Source: Comamonadaceae bacterium (GTDB lineage Bacteria > Pseudomonadota > Gammaproteobacteria > Burkholderiales > Burkholderiaceae_C). From it: a DNA stretch of 55,589 nt. Position numbers and translations under genes: made by a program. The notes beneath the pieces were generated by a model. It was not told where the DNA came from. It did no database searches and saw nothing but the letters and a program-made list of their open reading frames with translations. Positions within the stretch are counted from its first letter, which is position 1; each line of letters starts with the position of its first letter. Shown here in pieces: positions 17,268 to 25,655 of this stretch. The stretch covers positions 1-55,589 of the forward strand of contig CANFWV010000015.1 in assembly GCA_947450695.1 (NCBI GenBank), given 5' to 3'.

Positions 17268-18179
17268 ATGCTGAACCAAGACCAAAGAAAAGATTTCGAT
17301 GCGCTGCTGCCCGGGCAGTCGACCGAGGCTGGCGCGAGTCGCCGCACTGCGCTGAAAGCCGCCTTGGGCGTGGGCTATGCGGCTGCCGCGATGCCACTGA
17401 TGGCGCAGACGGCGATCAAAACCTCCTCAGAAGGTTTGACCACGGGCGAGATCATGTATGAAGTCAACGGCTTCAAGGTGCCGGCTTTCTTCGCCGCCCC
17501 TGCTGGTAAAACCAACCTGCCGGTGGTGCTGGTCATTCATGAGATTTTTGGTGTGCACGAATACATCGCCGACACCGCCCGCCGCTTTGCACGTGCCGGC
17601 TATCTGGCGATTGCACCTGAATTGTTTGCGCGCCAGGGCGACCCAGGCGCTTACAGCGAGATGGCCAAACTCATGTCTGAGGTGGTCGGCAAAACATCGG
17701 ATGCGCAAGTCATGGCCGATCTGGACGGCGCTGTGAATTGGGCCGCTCAGCATGGTGGCAACATTCAAAAAGTGGCTATCAATGGCTTCTGCTGGGGTGG
17801 TCGCATCACGTGGTTGTACGCACAGCAAAGCAGCAAGATCAAGGCCGGTGTGGCTTGGTATGGACGCTTAGTGGGTGAGTCTTCAGCGATCAATCCAACG
17901 CATCCGTTGGCGCTGGCGGCGACGCAAAAAGCGCCGGTGCTTGGTCTGTATGGCGGCCAAGACAGTGGCATTCCAATCGACACCGTCAACCAGATGAAGG
18001 CGGCACTGGCCGCTGCGGGCAGTGCCGGCAATGTGTCCGCCAAGGCTTGCGAATTCGTGGTCTATCCCGGTGTTGGACACGCTTTTCATGCCGACTACCG
18101 CCCGAGCTACCGCGCCGAGGCCGCGCAAGACGGCTTTAAACGAACCCTTGCTTGGTTCAAGTCCCAAGGCGTCGACTAA
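17268..18179 (+). CDS. Dienelactone hydrolase family protein with twin-arginine-like leader
   Basis: The start at 17268 has AAGGA eight bases upstream, giving 303 residues. The N-terminus carries SRRTALKAALGVGYAAAAMP, which resembles a Tat or Sec leader ahead of an AMPLMAQ cleavage region, so the enzyme is probably periplasmic. The catalytic triad of the family is visible: Cys175 in GFCWGGR, Asp232 in GGQDSGIP and His271 in GVGHAFHADYR. HEIFGVHEYI is the conserved oxyanion strand. Classic members open dienelactones in chloroaromatic breakdown, but this exported branch is widespread and its substrate is unknown. Confidence 0.9.
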   Translation: MLNQDQRKDFDALLPGQSTEAGASRRTALKAALGVGYAAAAMPLMAQTAIKTSSEGLTTGEIMYEVNGFKVPAFFAAPAGKTNLPVVLVIHEIFGVHEYIADTARRFARAGYLAIAPELFARQGDPGAYSEMAKLMSEVVGKTSDAQVMADLDGAVNWAAQHGGNIQKVAINGFCWGGRITWLYAQQSSKIKAGVAWYGRLVGESSAINPTHPLALAATQKAPVLGLYGGQDSGIPIDTVNQMKAALAAAGSAGNVSAKACEFVVYPGVGHAFHADYRPSYRAEAAQDGFKRTLAWFKSQGVD

Positions 18180-18215
18180 AGGACGCGTACGGACGCGGGA
18201 TAATAGTTCCCCATC

Positions 18216-18245
18216 GCCCAGCCGATCGCTCTTGATTGGCTGGGC
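18216..18245. other. Perfect 8-bp hairpin in the leader of the ZIP transporter gene
   Basis: GCCCAGCC pairs with GGCTGGGC, and three more pairs (one G-T) can extend the stem to 11 over an 8-base loop. No T-run follows, so it is not a standard terminator. A GATAAT -10-like box at 18199-18204 just upstream would place the hairpin in the 5' leader of the following gene. Confidence 0.5.
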
Positions 18246-18294
18246 ACTTCAAGATTGAATAAGGGCCTACCGGCTCTTGGGGATTGGCGTTTAT

Positions 18295-19068
18295 ATGACT
18301 TTGTTGGCAATCCTCGTGGCGACGCTGATGGCCGGAGTGGGCAGTGTCTGGCTGGCTGCGTTGCTGGGCTTTGGTATTTTGGCGCGCTACACCCAGCACA
18401 TGCTCAGCTTGGCTGCCGGCGCCTTACTGGCCACGGCCTTCATGCATTTGTTGCCGGAAGCTTTTGAAAGCCAGGTCGGGCCCGATCAACTGTTTTCGAC
18501 CTTGTTGGGCGGTTTGATTTTTTTCTTTTTACTCGACAAGGCCGAACTCTGGCACCACGGTCACGAGCACCATCATGCGCATCATCACGAGCATGCGGGC
18601 CATCAGCACCACCCTGGCGGCAGTTGGGCCATCCTGACGGGTGACAGCGTTCATTGCTTTGGTGACGGCGTGCTGATCGCCTCGGCTTTTGTGGCCGACA
18701 TGCGACTCGGTGTGGTCGCAGCGCTGGCCGTGCTGATGCATGAGGTACCACACCACATGGGTGACTTGGCTGTGCTCCGACAGTCCAGCGACAACCGGCG
18801 GATGGCCTTTTTGAAGGTCTCGCTCGCTGGCGCATTGACGGCCATGGGCGGTTTGGTGGGCTACTTTTTGGTGGCCGAGCTGAAGGCTTATTTGCCGTAC
18901 TTTTTGGCCATTGCCTCTGGTAGTTTTTTGTACGTCGCGTTAGCCGATTTGATCCCGCAATTGCAAAGAAAACTGTCCGCCCGCGAGACCGCTGCACAGA
19001 TTATTTGGCTAGCGGTTGGCATGGGGATGGTGACCCTGGCCAGTGGCCTGACGCACAGCAGTCATTAA
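18295..19068 (+). CDS. ZIP family metal transporter with His-rich loop
   Basis: The ATG at 18295 gives 257 residues; a TTG at 18277 would add six. About eight hydrophobic helices are visible. Metal-site residues of the ZIP family are in HLLPEAF (His51) and MHEVPHHMGD (His149, Glu150, His153, His154). Between helices 3 and 4, residues 87-106 contain 13 histidines among 20 residues, a cytosolic-type metal-sensing or buffering loop typical of ZIP/GufA proteins. The likely substrate is zinc or another divalent metal, moved into the cytoplasm. Its TAA overlaps the stop of the convergent GIY-YIG gene within a TTAA palindrome. Confidence 0.9.
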   Translation: MTLLAILVATLMAGVGSVWLAALLGFGILARYTQHMLSLAAGALLATAFMHLLPEAFESQVGPDQLFSTLLGGLIFFFLLDKAELWHHGHEHHHAHHHEHAGHQHHPGGSWAILTGDSVHCFGDGVLIASAFVADMRLGVVAALAVLMHEVPHHMGDLAVLRQSSDNRRMAFLKVSLAGALTAMGGLVGYFLVAELKAYLPYFLAIASGSFLYVALADLIPQLQRKLSARETAAQIIWLAVGMGMVTLASGLTHSSH

Positions 19069-19370
19069 CCATGGCACCCTCCTAAGACGGGGAGGACAGC
19101 ATCCAGAAGTCGCTCGTCCGGATTGAAAAATTCCAACTTTTGGTTTCTCGGTAGTTGCTTGAGCGCGTACTCTGCACGCAGCGCGTCGCCCTTGCTCGGG
19201 TAGCCGCGGCAAGCCAGCACCCGCCGCGGTGGATGTGACCGGGTGTAGGCCGCACCCAAGCCCAACAGATGTTTAATGAAGCGCTCCACCACGTCGAGCG
19301 CCACGCCGGTGTAGAGAGTGCCGTCTGCGCATTCAAGCAAATACAACTGGTAAGGCTGCTGGGTCGACAC
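19065..19370 (-). CDS. GIY-YIG domain protein, UPF0213 (YhbQ-like)
   Basis: The likely start is GTG at 19370, preceded by AGGG, giving 101 residues; the frame is open further but overlaps the sulfurtransferase gene. YQLYLLECADGTLYTGVALD is the GIY-YIG core in its UPF0213 form, followed by the family's RSHPPRRVLA, GDALRAEYALKQLP and KLEFF. Members are small single-domain relatives of UvrC and homing endonucleases, possibly DNA nucleases, with poorly known roles. It begins four bases after the sulfurtransferase stop and so probably belongs to that operon. Confidence 0.85.
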   Translation of the reverse strand: MSTQQPYQLYLLECADGTLYTGVALDVVERFIKHLLGLGAAYTRSHPPRRVLACRGYPSKGDALRAEYALKQLPRNQKLEFFNPDERLLDAVLPVLGGCHG

Positions 19371-19374
19371 GGGC

Positions 19375-20244
19375 TCAGCCCTGTGCGACAGGCCGGGCCG
19401 GGTCACTACACCACTCGCTCCAACTGCCTGCGTACAGAGCGCTACCACCGAGCCCGGCGATCTCCATCGCCAGCATATTCGGCAGGGCGCTGACGCCGCT
19501 GCCGCAATGGTGCACCACCGTGGCGGGGTCACGCTGACCGAGCAAGGCGGTCAATTCAGCTCGCAATAGTTCTGCAGGCTTGAACTTGCCATCGGGCCCG
19601 ATGTTTTGGACGAAAGGGCGGTTCAGTGCGCCCGGAATGTGACCGGCTATGGGGTCCAGCGGCTCGACCTCGCCCCTGAAGCGCGGCGTCGCCCGTGCAT
19701 CGATCAGTGTTTGTTCGGGCCGGCCGAGACGCTGTTCTACCGTAGCTGTATCGACCAAGCGGGCTTTCGGCTCGCTCAGTAAAAAAATTGACTGCACGTG
19801 CGCTGGTTCATCGCCCGATCCCACCGAACCGCCGGCGGCTTGCCAAGCTTGCAGGCCACCGTCGAGCACGGCCACGGCGTCGTGGCCGGCCCATTTCAGC
19901 ATCCACCACAGCCGGCCGCAATAGTTCGCGCCATTGCGGTCGTAGACCACGGCCTGCATGTCGTTGGCAAAACCGATGCTCGACAGCCAGGTGGCGAAGC
20001 GCTCCCGACTCGGGAGCGGATGGCGTCCGCCTGAGGCCGCATGACCCCCAACTTCCGGCATGTGAAGCGCACTCAGCGCGCCGTTGAGGTCTGCGTAAAT
20101 TGCGCCCGCGATGTGCGTTTGGGCGTATTGCTGCGCTCCTGCGGCAGGCTGGGTCAACTCAAAGCTGCAGTCAAAAATCATGAAGCGCTGGGCGCCGCTT
20201 TGCAATGCTCTCAATTCATCAACGGACATCAGGACGGTATACAT
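19375..20244 (-). CDS. Two-domain sulfurtransferase (thiosulfate/3-mercaptopyruvate type)
   Basis: The start at 20244 (MYTVLMSVDEL) has AAAGAG upstream and gives 289 residues; a TTG at 20259 or ATG at 20229 is possible. Two rhodanese modules are visible. The inactive N-terminal one has IFDCSFELTQP, HIAGAIYADLNGALSA and VVYDRNG. The C-terminal one has LIDARATPRFRGEVEPLDPIAGHIPGA (27 residues; anchors LIDAR and GHIPGA) and the active loop CGSGVSALPNMLAM with the catalytic cysteine. CGSGV loops favour 3-mercaptopyruvate over thiosulfate as donor. Cytoplasmic, role in sulfur transfer. It lies 20 bp downstream of the Rieske oxygenase gene, so cotranscription is likely. Confidence 0.9.
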   Translation of the reverse strand: MYTVLMSVDELRALQSGAQRFMIFDCSFELTQPAAGAQQYAQTHIAGAIYADLNGALSALHMPEVGGHAASGGRHPLPSRERFATWLSSIGFANDMQAVVYDRNGANYCGRLWWMLKWAGHDAVAVLDGGLQAWQAAGGSVGSGDEPAHVQSIFLLSEPKARLVDTATVEQRLGRPEQTLIDARATPRFRGEVEPLDPIAGHIPGALNRPFVQNIGPDGKFKPAELLRAELTALLGQRDPATVVHHCGSGVSALPNMLAMEIAGLGGSALYAGSWSEWCSDPARPVAQG

Positions 20245-20264
20245 GCCAATCTCTTTCAACAGGT

Positions 20265-21449
20265 TTAGATCATCTGCGTCGTTTTGCTAGCGCCCATTTC
20301 GCGGCGATACCACTCGTGAAAGTGCTGCATGCCGTCTTCCATCGGGCTTTGGTAAGGGCCAAATTCGTTGTCTCCACGTTGCATCAGGGCCAGCCGGCCA
20401 GCGTCCATGCGCAGCGCAATTTCGTCGTCTTCAACGCAGGTTTCCATGTAGGCGGCCTGTTGTGCCTCAATGAACTCACGCTCAAAAGCGCAGATTTCTT
20501 CAGGGTAGAAAAACTCCACCACATTCAGCGTCTTGCCCGGCCCTTGCGGGTGCAGCGTGCTGACGACCAGCGCATGCGGGTACCACTCGACCATCACGTG
20601 CGGATAGCACGTGAGCCAGATCGCGCCGTACTTGGGGGCGGCACCGCTGCGGTATTGCAGCACCACGTCATGCCATTTTTTGTAGACGTCGGTGCCGGGC
20701 TTGCCGAGCTTGTCTGAGACCCCCACCGTTTGCACCGAATAATTTTTGGCTAACTCCCAGCGCAGGTCGTCAGTGGTGACAAAGCCGCCCAAGCCAGGAT
20801 GAAAGGGCCCGACGTGGTAGTCCTCAAGGTAGACCTCGATGAAGGTTTTCCAGTTGTAGTTGCACTCGTGCAGATGCACTTTGTCCAACTGGTAGCCGGT
20901 GAAGTCAAGGTCGGCCATCGAGCTCAGGCCGGCCATCTCAGCGGCGATGTCGCGTCCGTTGTCTTCAAAGACCAGACCGTTCCAGGTGGTGGTTTTGTAG
21001 CGATTCAAGTTCAGGCACGGGTCAATCTCAAAATGCGGTGCGCCGATCAGTTCGCCGGCGATGTTGTAAGTCCAGCGGTGCAGTGGGCAGACGATGTTGC
21101 TGCCGGTGTTGCCACGGCCTTGCAGCATGGTGGCTTGCCTGTGCCGGCAAACGTTGGAGATCAGTTCAATGCCCGACGCGTTGCGCACCAGCGCCCGGCC
21201 CTCGCCCTCATGGGGCAGCGTGTAGTAGTCACCAAGATTCGGCACGGCTAACTCGTGGCCAAGGTAGCGGGGTCCTTTAGCGAACAGCTTTTGCTGCTCC
21301 CGCGCGTAGAGGCCCGGGTCAAAATAGCTCGAGATAGGCAGCTGGCTGGTAGCCTGCAGCAAACGAAGGCTTGGATCAGGCATGCGCGTTGGGGACATTG
21401 AGGGCGTGTGAAGAGAGCGAAGGGCGGGTAAAGAACCCGGAAAAAGCAT
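20265..21449 (-). CDS. Rieske-type aromatic-ring-hydroxylating oxygenase, alpha subunit
   Basis: The Rieske 2Fe-2S site is CRHRQ followed by CPLHRW (C-x-H, then C-x2-H). The mononuclear iron motif lies in NYNWKTFIEVYLEDYHVGPFHPG (23 residues; key parts NWKTFIE, EDYHV and FHPG, with the bridging acid and two histidines). The family uses O2 and electrons from a reductase to hydroxylate or demethylate its substrate; no ferredoxin or reductase gene is adjacent. The start at 21449 (394 residues) is chosen because a TACAAT box lies five bases upstream. ATGs at 21398 and 21383 lie closer to the conserved region and lack ribosome binding sites. The substrate is unknown. Confidence 0.85.
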   Translation of the reverse strand: MLFPGSLPALRSLHTPSMSPTRMPDPSLRLLQATSQLPISSYFDPGLYAREQQKLFAKGPRYLGHELAVPNLGDYYTLPHEGEGRALVRNASGIELISNVCRHRQATMLQGRGNTGSNIVCPLHRWTYNIAGELIGAPHFEIDPCLNLNRYKTTTWNGLVFEDNGRDIAAEMAGLSSMADLDFTGYQLDKVHLHECNYNWKTFIEVYLEDYHVGPFHPGLGGFVTTDDLRWELAKNYSVQTVGVSDKLGKPGTDVYKKWHDVVLQYRSGAAPKYGAIWLTCYPHVMVEWYPHALVVSTLHPQGPGKTLNVVEFFYPEEICAFEREFIEAQQAAYMETCVEDDEIALRMDAGRLALMQRGDNEFGPYQSPMEDGMQHFHEWYRREMGASKTTQMI

Positions 21450-21454
21450 TTTTG

Positions 21455-21460
21455 ATTGTA
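21455..21460 (-). promoter_or_regulatory. -10 element (TACAAT) of the Rieske oxygenase gene
   Basis: On the minus strand TACAAT is followed by CAAAA and an ATG, the same close spacing as at uvrD and the DUF2782 gene. Confidence 0.45.
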
Positions 21461-21575
21461 CCTACCGCACCTTTCGCCAACCCTATTCACCCTTGTCTGG
21501 CGCGGTTCCCGCGTGGTTTGATTCCGGCCAAGAGGCAAACGCCTAAAATCAGGCCCAATTCAGAACCCTGCCCCT

Positions 21576-21842
21576 ATGAGAAAACCGACTGCCACCACCG
21601 TGAACACCGAGAACCCCTCCGAGCCGCTTGCCGCCGCGCCCGTTCATTACGAGACTGCGCTGGCCGAACTTGAAACACTGGTGATGCAACTCGAAGGCGG
21701 GCAGATGCCGCTGGATCAGTTGTTGACCGGTTATCAGCGCGGCGCTCAGCTGCTCAAGTTTTGTCGCGACAAGCTCGAGGCGGTCGAAAACCAGATCAAG
21801 GTTCTGGAGGGCACTGAGCTCAAGCCTTGGGCGCAGGACTAA
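21576..21842 (+). CDS. xseB: Exodeoxyribonuclease VII small subunit
   Basis: At 88 residues it fits XseB, the small subunit that joins XseA to degrade single-stranded DNA. The core [20 protein letters not shown] followed by [20 protein letters not shown] is the family's two-helix signature. A TAAAAT -10 box at 21544-21549 lies upstream. xseB directly before ispA and dxs is a common proteobacterial order. The large-subunit gene is not in the window. Confidence 0.93.
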   Translation: MRKPTATTVNTENPSEPLAAAPVHYETALAELETLVMQLEGGQMPLDQLLTGYQRGAQLLKFCRDKLEAVENQIKVLEGTELKPWAQD

Positions 21843-21848
21843 TCCCTT

Positions 21849-22766
21849 TTGAATTCATCGAACATGCACGCTTTCGAGCTGTCCGTTTGGACGTCACAGC
21901 AACTCCACACGGTCGAAGCCGCTCTGACGCGTTGGGTCGCCTGCCCCGAGACGTGCCCTGCGCCTGCTGGTTTGGGTGACGCCATGCGCTACGCCGTGCT
22001 TGATGGCGGCAAGCGTCTGCGCCCGTTGCTGGTGATGGCAGCTTGTGAAGCCGTTGGCGGTAACCCTGAGGCGGCGCTGCGTGCGGCCTGCGCAGTGGAG
22101 TTGATCCACGCTTATTCGTTGGTGCATGACGACATGCCCTGCATGGACAACGATGTGCTGCGGCGCGGTAAGCCCACGGTGCACGTCAAGTTTGGTGAAG
22201 CGCAGGCGCTACTGGCTGGCGATGCGCTGCAGGCGCTGGCCTTTGAATTGCTGACGCCCGAGGACTCTTCTGTCAGTCCTGCCACACAGGCCGTGTTGTG
22301 CCGCATGCTGGCACAGGCCGCTGGCTCTCGCGGCATGGCCGGTGGTCAGGCGATTGATTTAGCCAGTGTTGGCAAGCCGATTTCGTCTGCTCAACTGCAT
22401 GACATGCACCGACTTAAAACGGGTGCCTTGCTGCAAGCCAGTGTGTTGATCGGCGCCGCTTGCGGCACCCCGACCGCCGCAGCGCAGCAGGCTTTGAGCG
22501 ACTATGGTGCGTCCATTGGTCTGGCTTTTCAGGTGGTCGATGACGTGCTGGATGTGGTTGCCGACTCGGGCACCTTGGGCAAGACCGCCGGCAAAGACGC
22601 AGCGCAGGACAAACCCACCTTTGTCTCTTTGATGGGTTTGCGCGCGTCCCAAAATTACGCGCAAGAGCTCCTGTCGCAATCGCAGGCGAGTCTGCGCGCA
22701 GGCGGACTCCACAACACGGCCGCCTTGCAGGCGCTGGCCGAGATGCTGGTCAACCGCGGCTTCTGA
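21849..22766 (+). CDS. ispA: (2E,6E)-farnesyl diphosphate synthase
   Basis: IspA condenses isopentenyl and dimethylallyl diphosphates to farnesyl diphosphate for quinones and undecaprenol. Both Asp-rich motifs are present: HDDMPCMDND in the first half and VVDDVLDVV in the second. GGKRLRPLLVMAACEA and GMAGGQAIDL are further family marks. The start is uncertain: TTG at 21849 has AGGA about 10 bases upstream (305 residues), while ATG at 21864 lacks a site (300 residues). It sits 6 bp after xseB and 38 bp before dxs, in one operon. Confidence 0.94.
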   Translation: MNSSNMHAFELSVWTSQQLHTVEAALTRWVACPETCPAPAGLGDAMRYAVLDGGKRLRPLLVMAACEAVGGNPEAALRAACAVELIHAYSLVHDDMPCMDNDVLRRGKPTVHVKFGEAQALLAGDALQALAFELLTPEDSSVSPATQAVLCRMLAQAAGSRGMAGGQAIDLASVGKPISSAQLHDMHRLKTGALLQASVLIGAACGTPTAAAQQALSDYGASIGLAFQVVDDVLDVVADSGTLGKTAGKDAAQDKPTFVSLMGLRASQNYAQELLSQSQASLRAGGLHNTAALQALAEMLVNRGF

Positions 22767-22804
22767 CTCGCCGTCGTCACAGCACCCTCACAGGATCTCC
22801 ATAG

Positions 22805-24697
22805 ATGTACCAATTGCTTGAAACCATCAATAGCCCGGCCGACTTGCGGCGACTACCTCGCACGCAGCTGCCACGGGTTGCCGATGAGCTGCGTGCTTAC
22901 TTGCTAGACAGCGTTTCGCGCACCGGCGGTCACCTTAGTTCCAATCTGGGGACGGTCGAACTCACGGTGGCGCTGCACTATGTTTTCAACACGCCCGACG
23001 ACCGACTGGTCTGGGACGTGGGCCATCAAACTTATCCGCACAAGATCCTGACGGGCCGGCGTGACCGCATGGACAGTTTGCGTCAAGAGGGTGGTTTGTC
23101 CGGCTTTCCGCGGCGCAGTGAAAGCGAGTACGACACTTTCGGCACGGCGCATTCGTCGACTTCGATTTCTGCCGCGCTTGGCATGGCCATGGCGGCCAAG
23201 CAAAAGGGTGAAGACCGCCACGCCGTGGCGATCATTGGTGACGGTGCGATGAGCGCCGGCATGGCTTTTGAAGCCATGAACAACGCCGGCGTTTGCGACT
23301 GCAATTTGCTGGTCGTCCTGAACGACAACGACATGAGCATCAGCCCGCCCGTGGGTGCGCTGAACCGCTACTTGGCGCAGCTCATGAGTGGTCAGTTTTA
23401 CGCCGCAGCCAAGAACGTGGGCAAGCAAGTTCTCAAAGGTGCTCCGCCCTTGTTTGAGCTGGCCAAGCGGCTAGAGACGCATGCCAAGGGCATGATCGTG
23501 CCGGCCACGTTGTTCGAGAATTTTGGCTTCAACTACATCGGCCCGATTGACGGCCACGACCTAGATTCGCTGATCCCTACGCTGGAGAATATTCGGCATC
23601 TCAAAGGACCGCAATTCCTGCACGTGGTGACCAAAAAAGGGCAAGGTTACAAGCTGGCCGAAGCCGATCCAGTGGCCTACCACGGCCCCGGCAAGTTCGA
23701 CCCGGCGCTGGGTTTGCAAAAAGCCACCGCACCCGCCAAACAGACCTTCACGCAGGTTTTTGGCCGCTGGTTGTGCGACATGGCCGAGCAAGACAAGCGG
23801 CTGGTCGGCATCACGCCAGCCATGCGTGAAGGCTCGGGCATGCTGGCGTTTCATCAGCGTTTTCCTGAACGCTATTACGACGTTGGTATTGCCGAACAAC
23901 ACGCAGTCACGTTCGCCGCCGGCATGGCCTGCGAAGGCCTCAAGCCGGTTGTCGCGATTTACTCGACATTTTTGCAGCGTGGTTACGACCAGTTGATTCA
24001 CGACGTTGCCTTGCAAAATTTGCCCGTGGTGTTTGCGCTCGACCGCGCAGGTCTGGTGGGCGCTGACGGTGCCACTCACGCGGGGGCTTATGACATCGCT
24101 TTCTTGCGCTGCATTCCCAACATGAGCATCGCCTGCCCAGCCGATGAAAACGAGTGCCGCAAGTTGCTGACAACGGCCTTTGAGCAAGACCATCCGGTGG
24201 CCGTGCGCTACCCGCGCGGTGCAGGTGCGGGCGTTGCCACAGAAGCCAGTCTAGCGTCGCTGCCCTTCGGCCGCGGTGAAATTCGTCGTGAAGGTTCGGG
24301 CATCGCTATCTTGGCTTTTGGCACGCTGCTGCACCCGGCCTTGGCTGCCGCTGAAAAGCTCGGTGCCAGCGTCGTCAACATGCGTTGGGTTAAGCCTTTG
24401 GATGTAGCGCTGTTGCTCGAGGTTGCGGCCTCACATGAAGCGCTGGTGACGGTCGAAGAAGGTTGCTTGATGGGCGGTGCTGGCAGTGCCGTCAGCGAGG
24501 CGCTGCAGCAAGCCGGCGTGCTCAAACCGTTGCTGCAACTCGGTCTGAAAGATGAGTTCACCGAGCACGGCGACCCGGCTGTTCTGCTGGCCACACAGGG
24601 GCTCGACGCAACGGGCATTGAAGCGTCGATCAACACTCGCTTTAGCGCGTTGGTGCAAAGCTGCGCAGCCACGGTGGCCTTGAAATCAGTGGCTTGA
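22805..24697 (+). CDS. dxs: 1-deoxy-D-xylulose-5-phosphate synthase
   Basis: Dxs joins pyruvate and glyceraldehyde-3-phosphate in the first step of the methylerythritol phosphate pathway, using thiamine diphosphate. The 630-residue length is standard. Visible are [36 protein letters not shown], the thiamine motif [15 protein letters not shown], the catalytic glutamate in [17 protein letters not shown], and [19 protein letters not shown] lies upstream of the ATG. It feeds the ispA product pathway encoded just upstream. Confidence 0.97.
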   Translation: MYQLLETINSPADLRRLPRTQLPRVADELRAYLLDSVSRTGGHLSSNLGTVELTVALHYVFNTPDDRLVWDVGHQTYPHKILTGRRDRMDSLRQEGGLSGFPRRSESEYDTFGTAHSSTSISAALGMAMAAKQKGEDRHAVAIIGDGAMSAGMAFEAMNNAGVCDCNLLVVLNDNDMSISPPVGALNRYLAQLMSGQFYAAAKNVGKQVLKGAPPLFELAKRLETHAKGMIVPATLFENFGFNYIGPIDGHDLDSLIPTLENIRHLKGPQFLHVVTKKGQGYKLAEADPVAYHGPGKFDPALGLQKATAPAKQTFTQVFGRWLCDMAEQDKRLVGITPAMREGSGMLAFHQRFPERYYDVGIAEQHAVTFAAGMACEGLKPVVAIYSTFLQRGYDQLIHDVALQNLPVVFALDRAGLVGADGATHAGAYDIAFLRCIPNMSIACPADENECRKLLTTAFEQDHPVAVRYPRGAGAGVATEASLASLPFGRGEIRREGSGIAILAFGTLLHPALAAAEKLGASVVNMRWVKPLDVALLLEVAASHEALVTVEEGCLMGGAGSAVSEALQQAGVLKPLLQLGLKDEFTEHGDPAVLLATQGLDATGIEASINTRFSALVQSCAATVALKSVA

Positions 24698-24702
24698 CTT
24701 TG

Positions 24703-25521
24703 ATGACTATGAACATGAAACCTGATCTGAACCCCATGCCTGATGTTCAAGGCCGACGCGATCTGCGCGCGATGCCGATTCAACGCGTGGGCATCAAGTC
24801 ACTGCGCTACCCGCTGCGCGTCTTGGTGGGCGGCAAGGCGCAGTCAACGGTCGGCACTTGGACGCTGGACGTGTCATTGGCAGCTGACCAAAAAGGCGCA
24901 CATATGTCGCGCCTGATCGCTTGGCTTGAAGCCTTGGACCTGTCAGGCGTGGTGCTGACGGCGGACACGTTGAGCTCCGAAATCATGACGCTGCTGGTGC
25001 TGCTGGAAGCTGACGCTGGGCGTATCGAAGTGAGCTTTCCATTCTTTGTGCGCAAGTCCGCACCGGTCTCCGGTTTGCAAAGCCTGATGGAGTACGACGG
25101 TACTTGGATCGCAGAGCGCCAGGGCGGCGTCAACCGCCTGACCATGCAAGCCATGGTGCCTGTCAAGTCTTTGTGCCCGTGCTCCAAAGAAGTCTCCGAC
25201 GACGGTGCGCACAACCAGCGTTCCCACATCACCTTGCGTGCCGAGTTGCGTGCGCCGCAGGGTGGCCTTGACTGGACTGAGTTGGTACGTTTTGCTGAAG
25301 ACAACGCGTCCAGTGAATTGTGGGGTTTGCTGAAACGCCCAGACGAAAAGTGGGTGACTGAGCACGCCTATGCCAACCCAAAATTCGTTGAGGACCTGAT
25401 TCGTGACGTTGCTGCCGCTGTGGCCGCTGATGCGCGGATTGGCAGTTACCGCGTCGAAGTGGTCAACCACGAGTCAATTCACGCGCATGACGTTCATGCC
25501 GTGATCGAAAGAAGCGCTTAG
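24703..25521 (+). CDS. folE2: GTP cyclohydrolase FolE2 (type IB)
   Basis: FolE2 makes dihydroneopterin triphosphate from GTP and can use several metals, so it can replace zinc-dependent FolE when zinc is short. Family marks are QRVGIKSLRYPL, VPVKSLCPCSKEVSD with the metal-binding cysteine, GAHNQRSHIT, and VEVVNHESIHAHD. The start is uncertain among ATGs at 24703, 24709 and 24715 (up to 272 residues); the first lies five bases after the dxs stop, so it is cotranscribed with dxs. The next gene, a TRAP receptor, has its own leader. Confidence 0.93.
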   Translation: MTMNMKPDLNPMPDVQGRRDLRAMPIQRVGIKSLRYPLRVLVGGKAQSTVGTWTLDVSLAADQKGAHMSRLIAWLEALDLSGVVLTADTLSSEIMTLLVLLEADAGRIEVSFPFFVRKSAPVSGLQSLMEYDGTWIAERQGGVNRLTMQAMVPVKSLCPCSKEVSDDGAHNQRSHITLRAELRAPQGGLDWTELVRFAEDNASSELWGLLKRPDEKWVTEHAYANPKFVEDLIRDVAAAVAADARIGSYRVEVVNHESIHAHDVHAVIERSA

Positions 25522-25655
25522 TTCAAGTCCGCTTCGAGGAGCTGTCTAGGGGTAATAGCGGGGTCAATTAAGGTGCAGAAAATGCAATAATCCCCCCGCT
25601 GAACCTGCCGTGTTTCAGGGCATTTTTACAAATCAACTTTCAGGAGAGTCCCATC

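Noticed and set aside
25561..25600. GG-N10-GC pattern (AAGGTGC...ATGC) as a sigma-54 promoter for the TRAP receptor
   Set aside because: Only the two dinucleotides fit; the TGGCAC and TTGC context is missing and such matches are frequent by chance.
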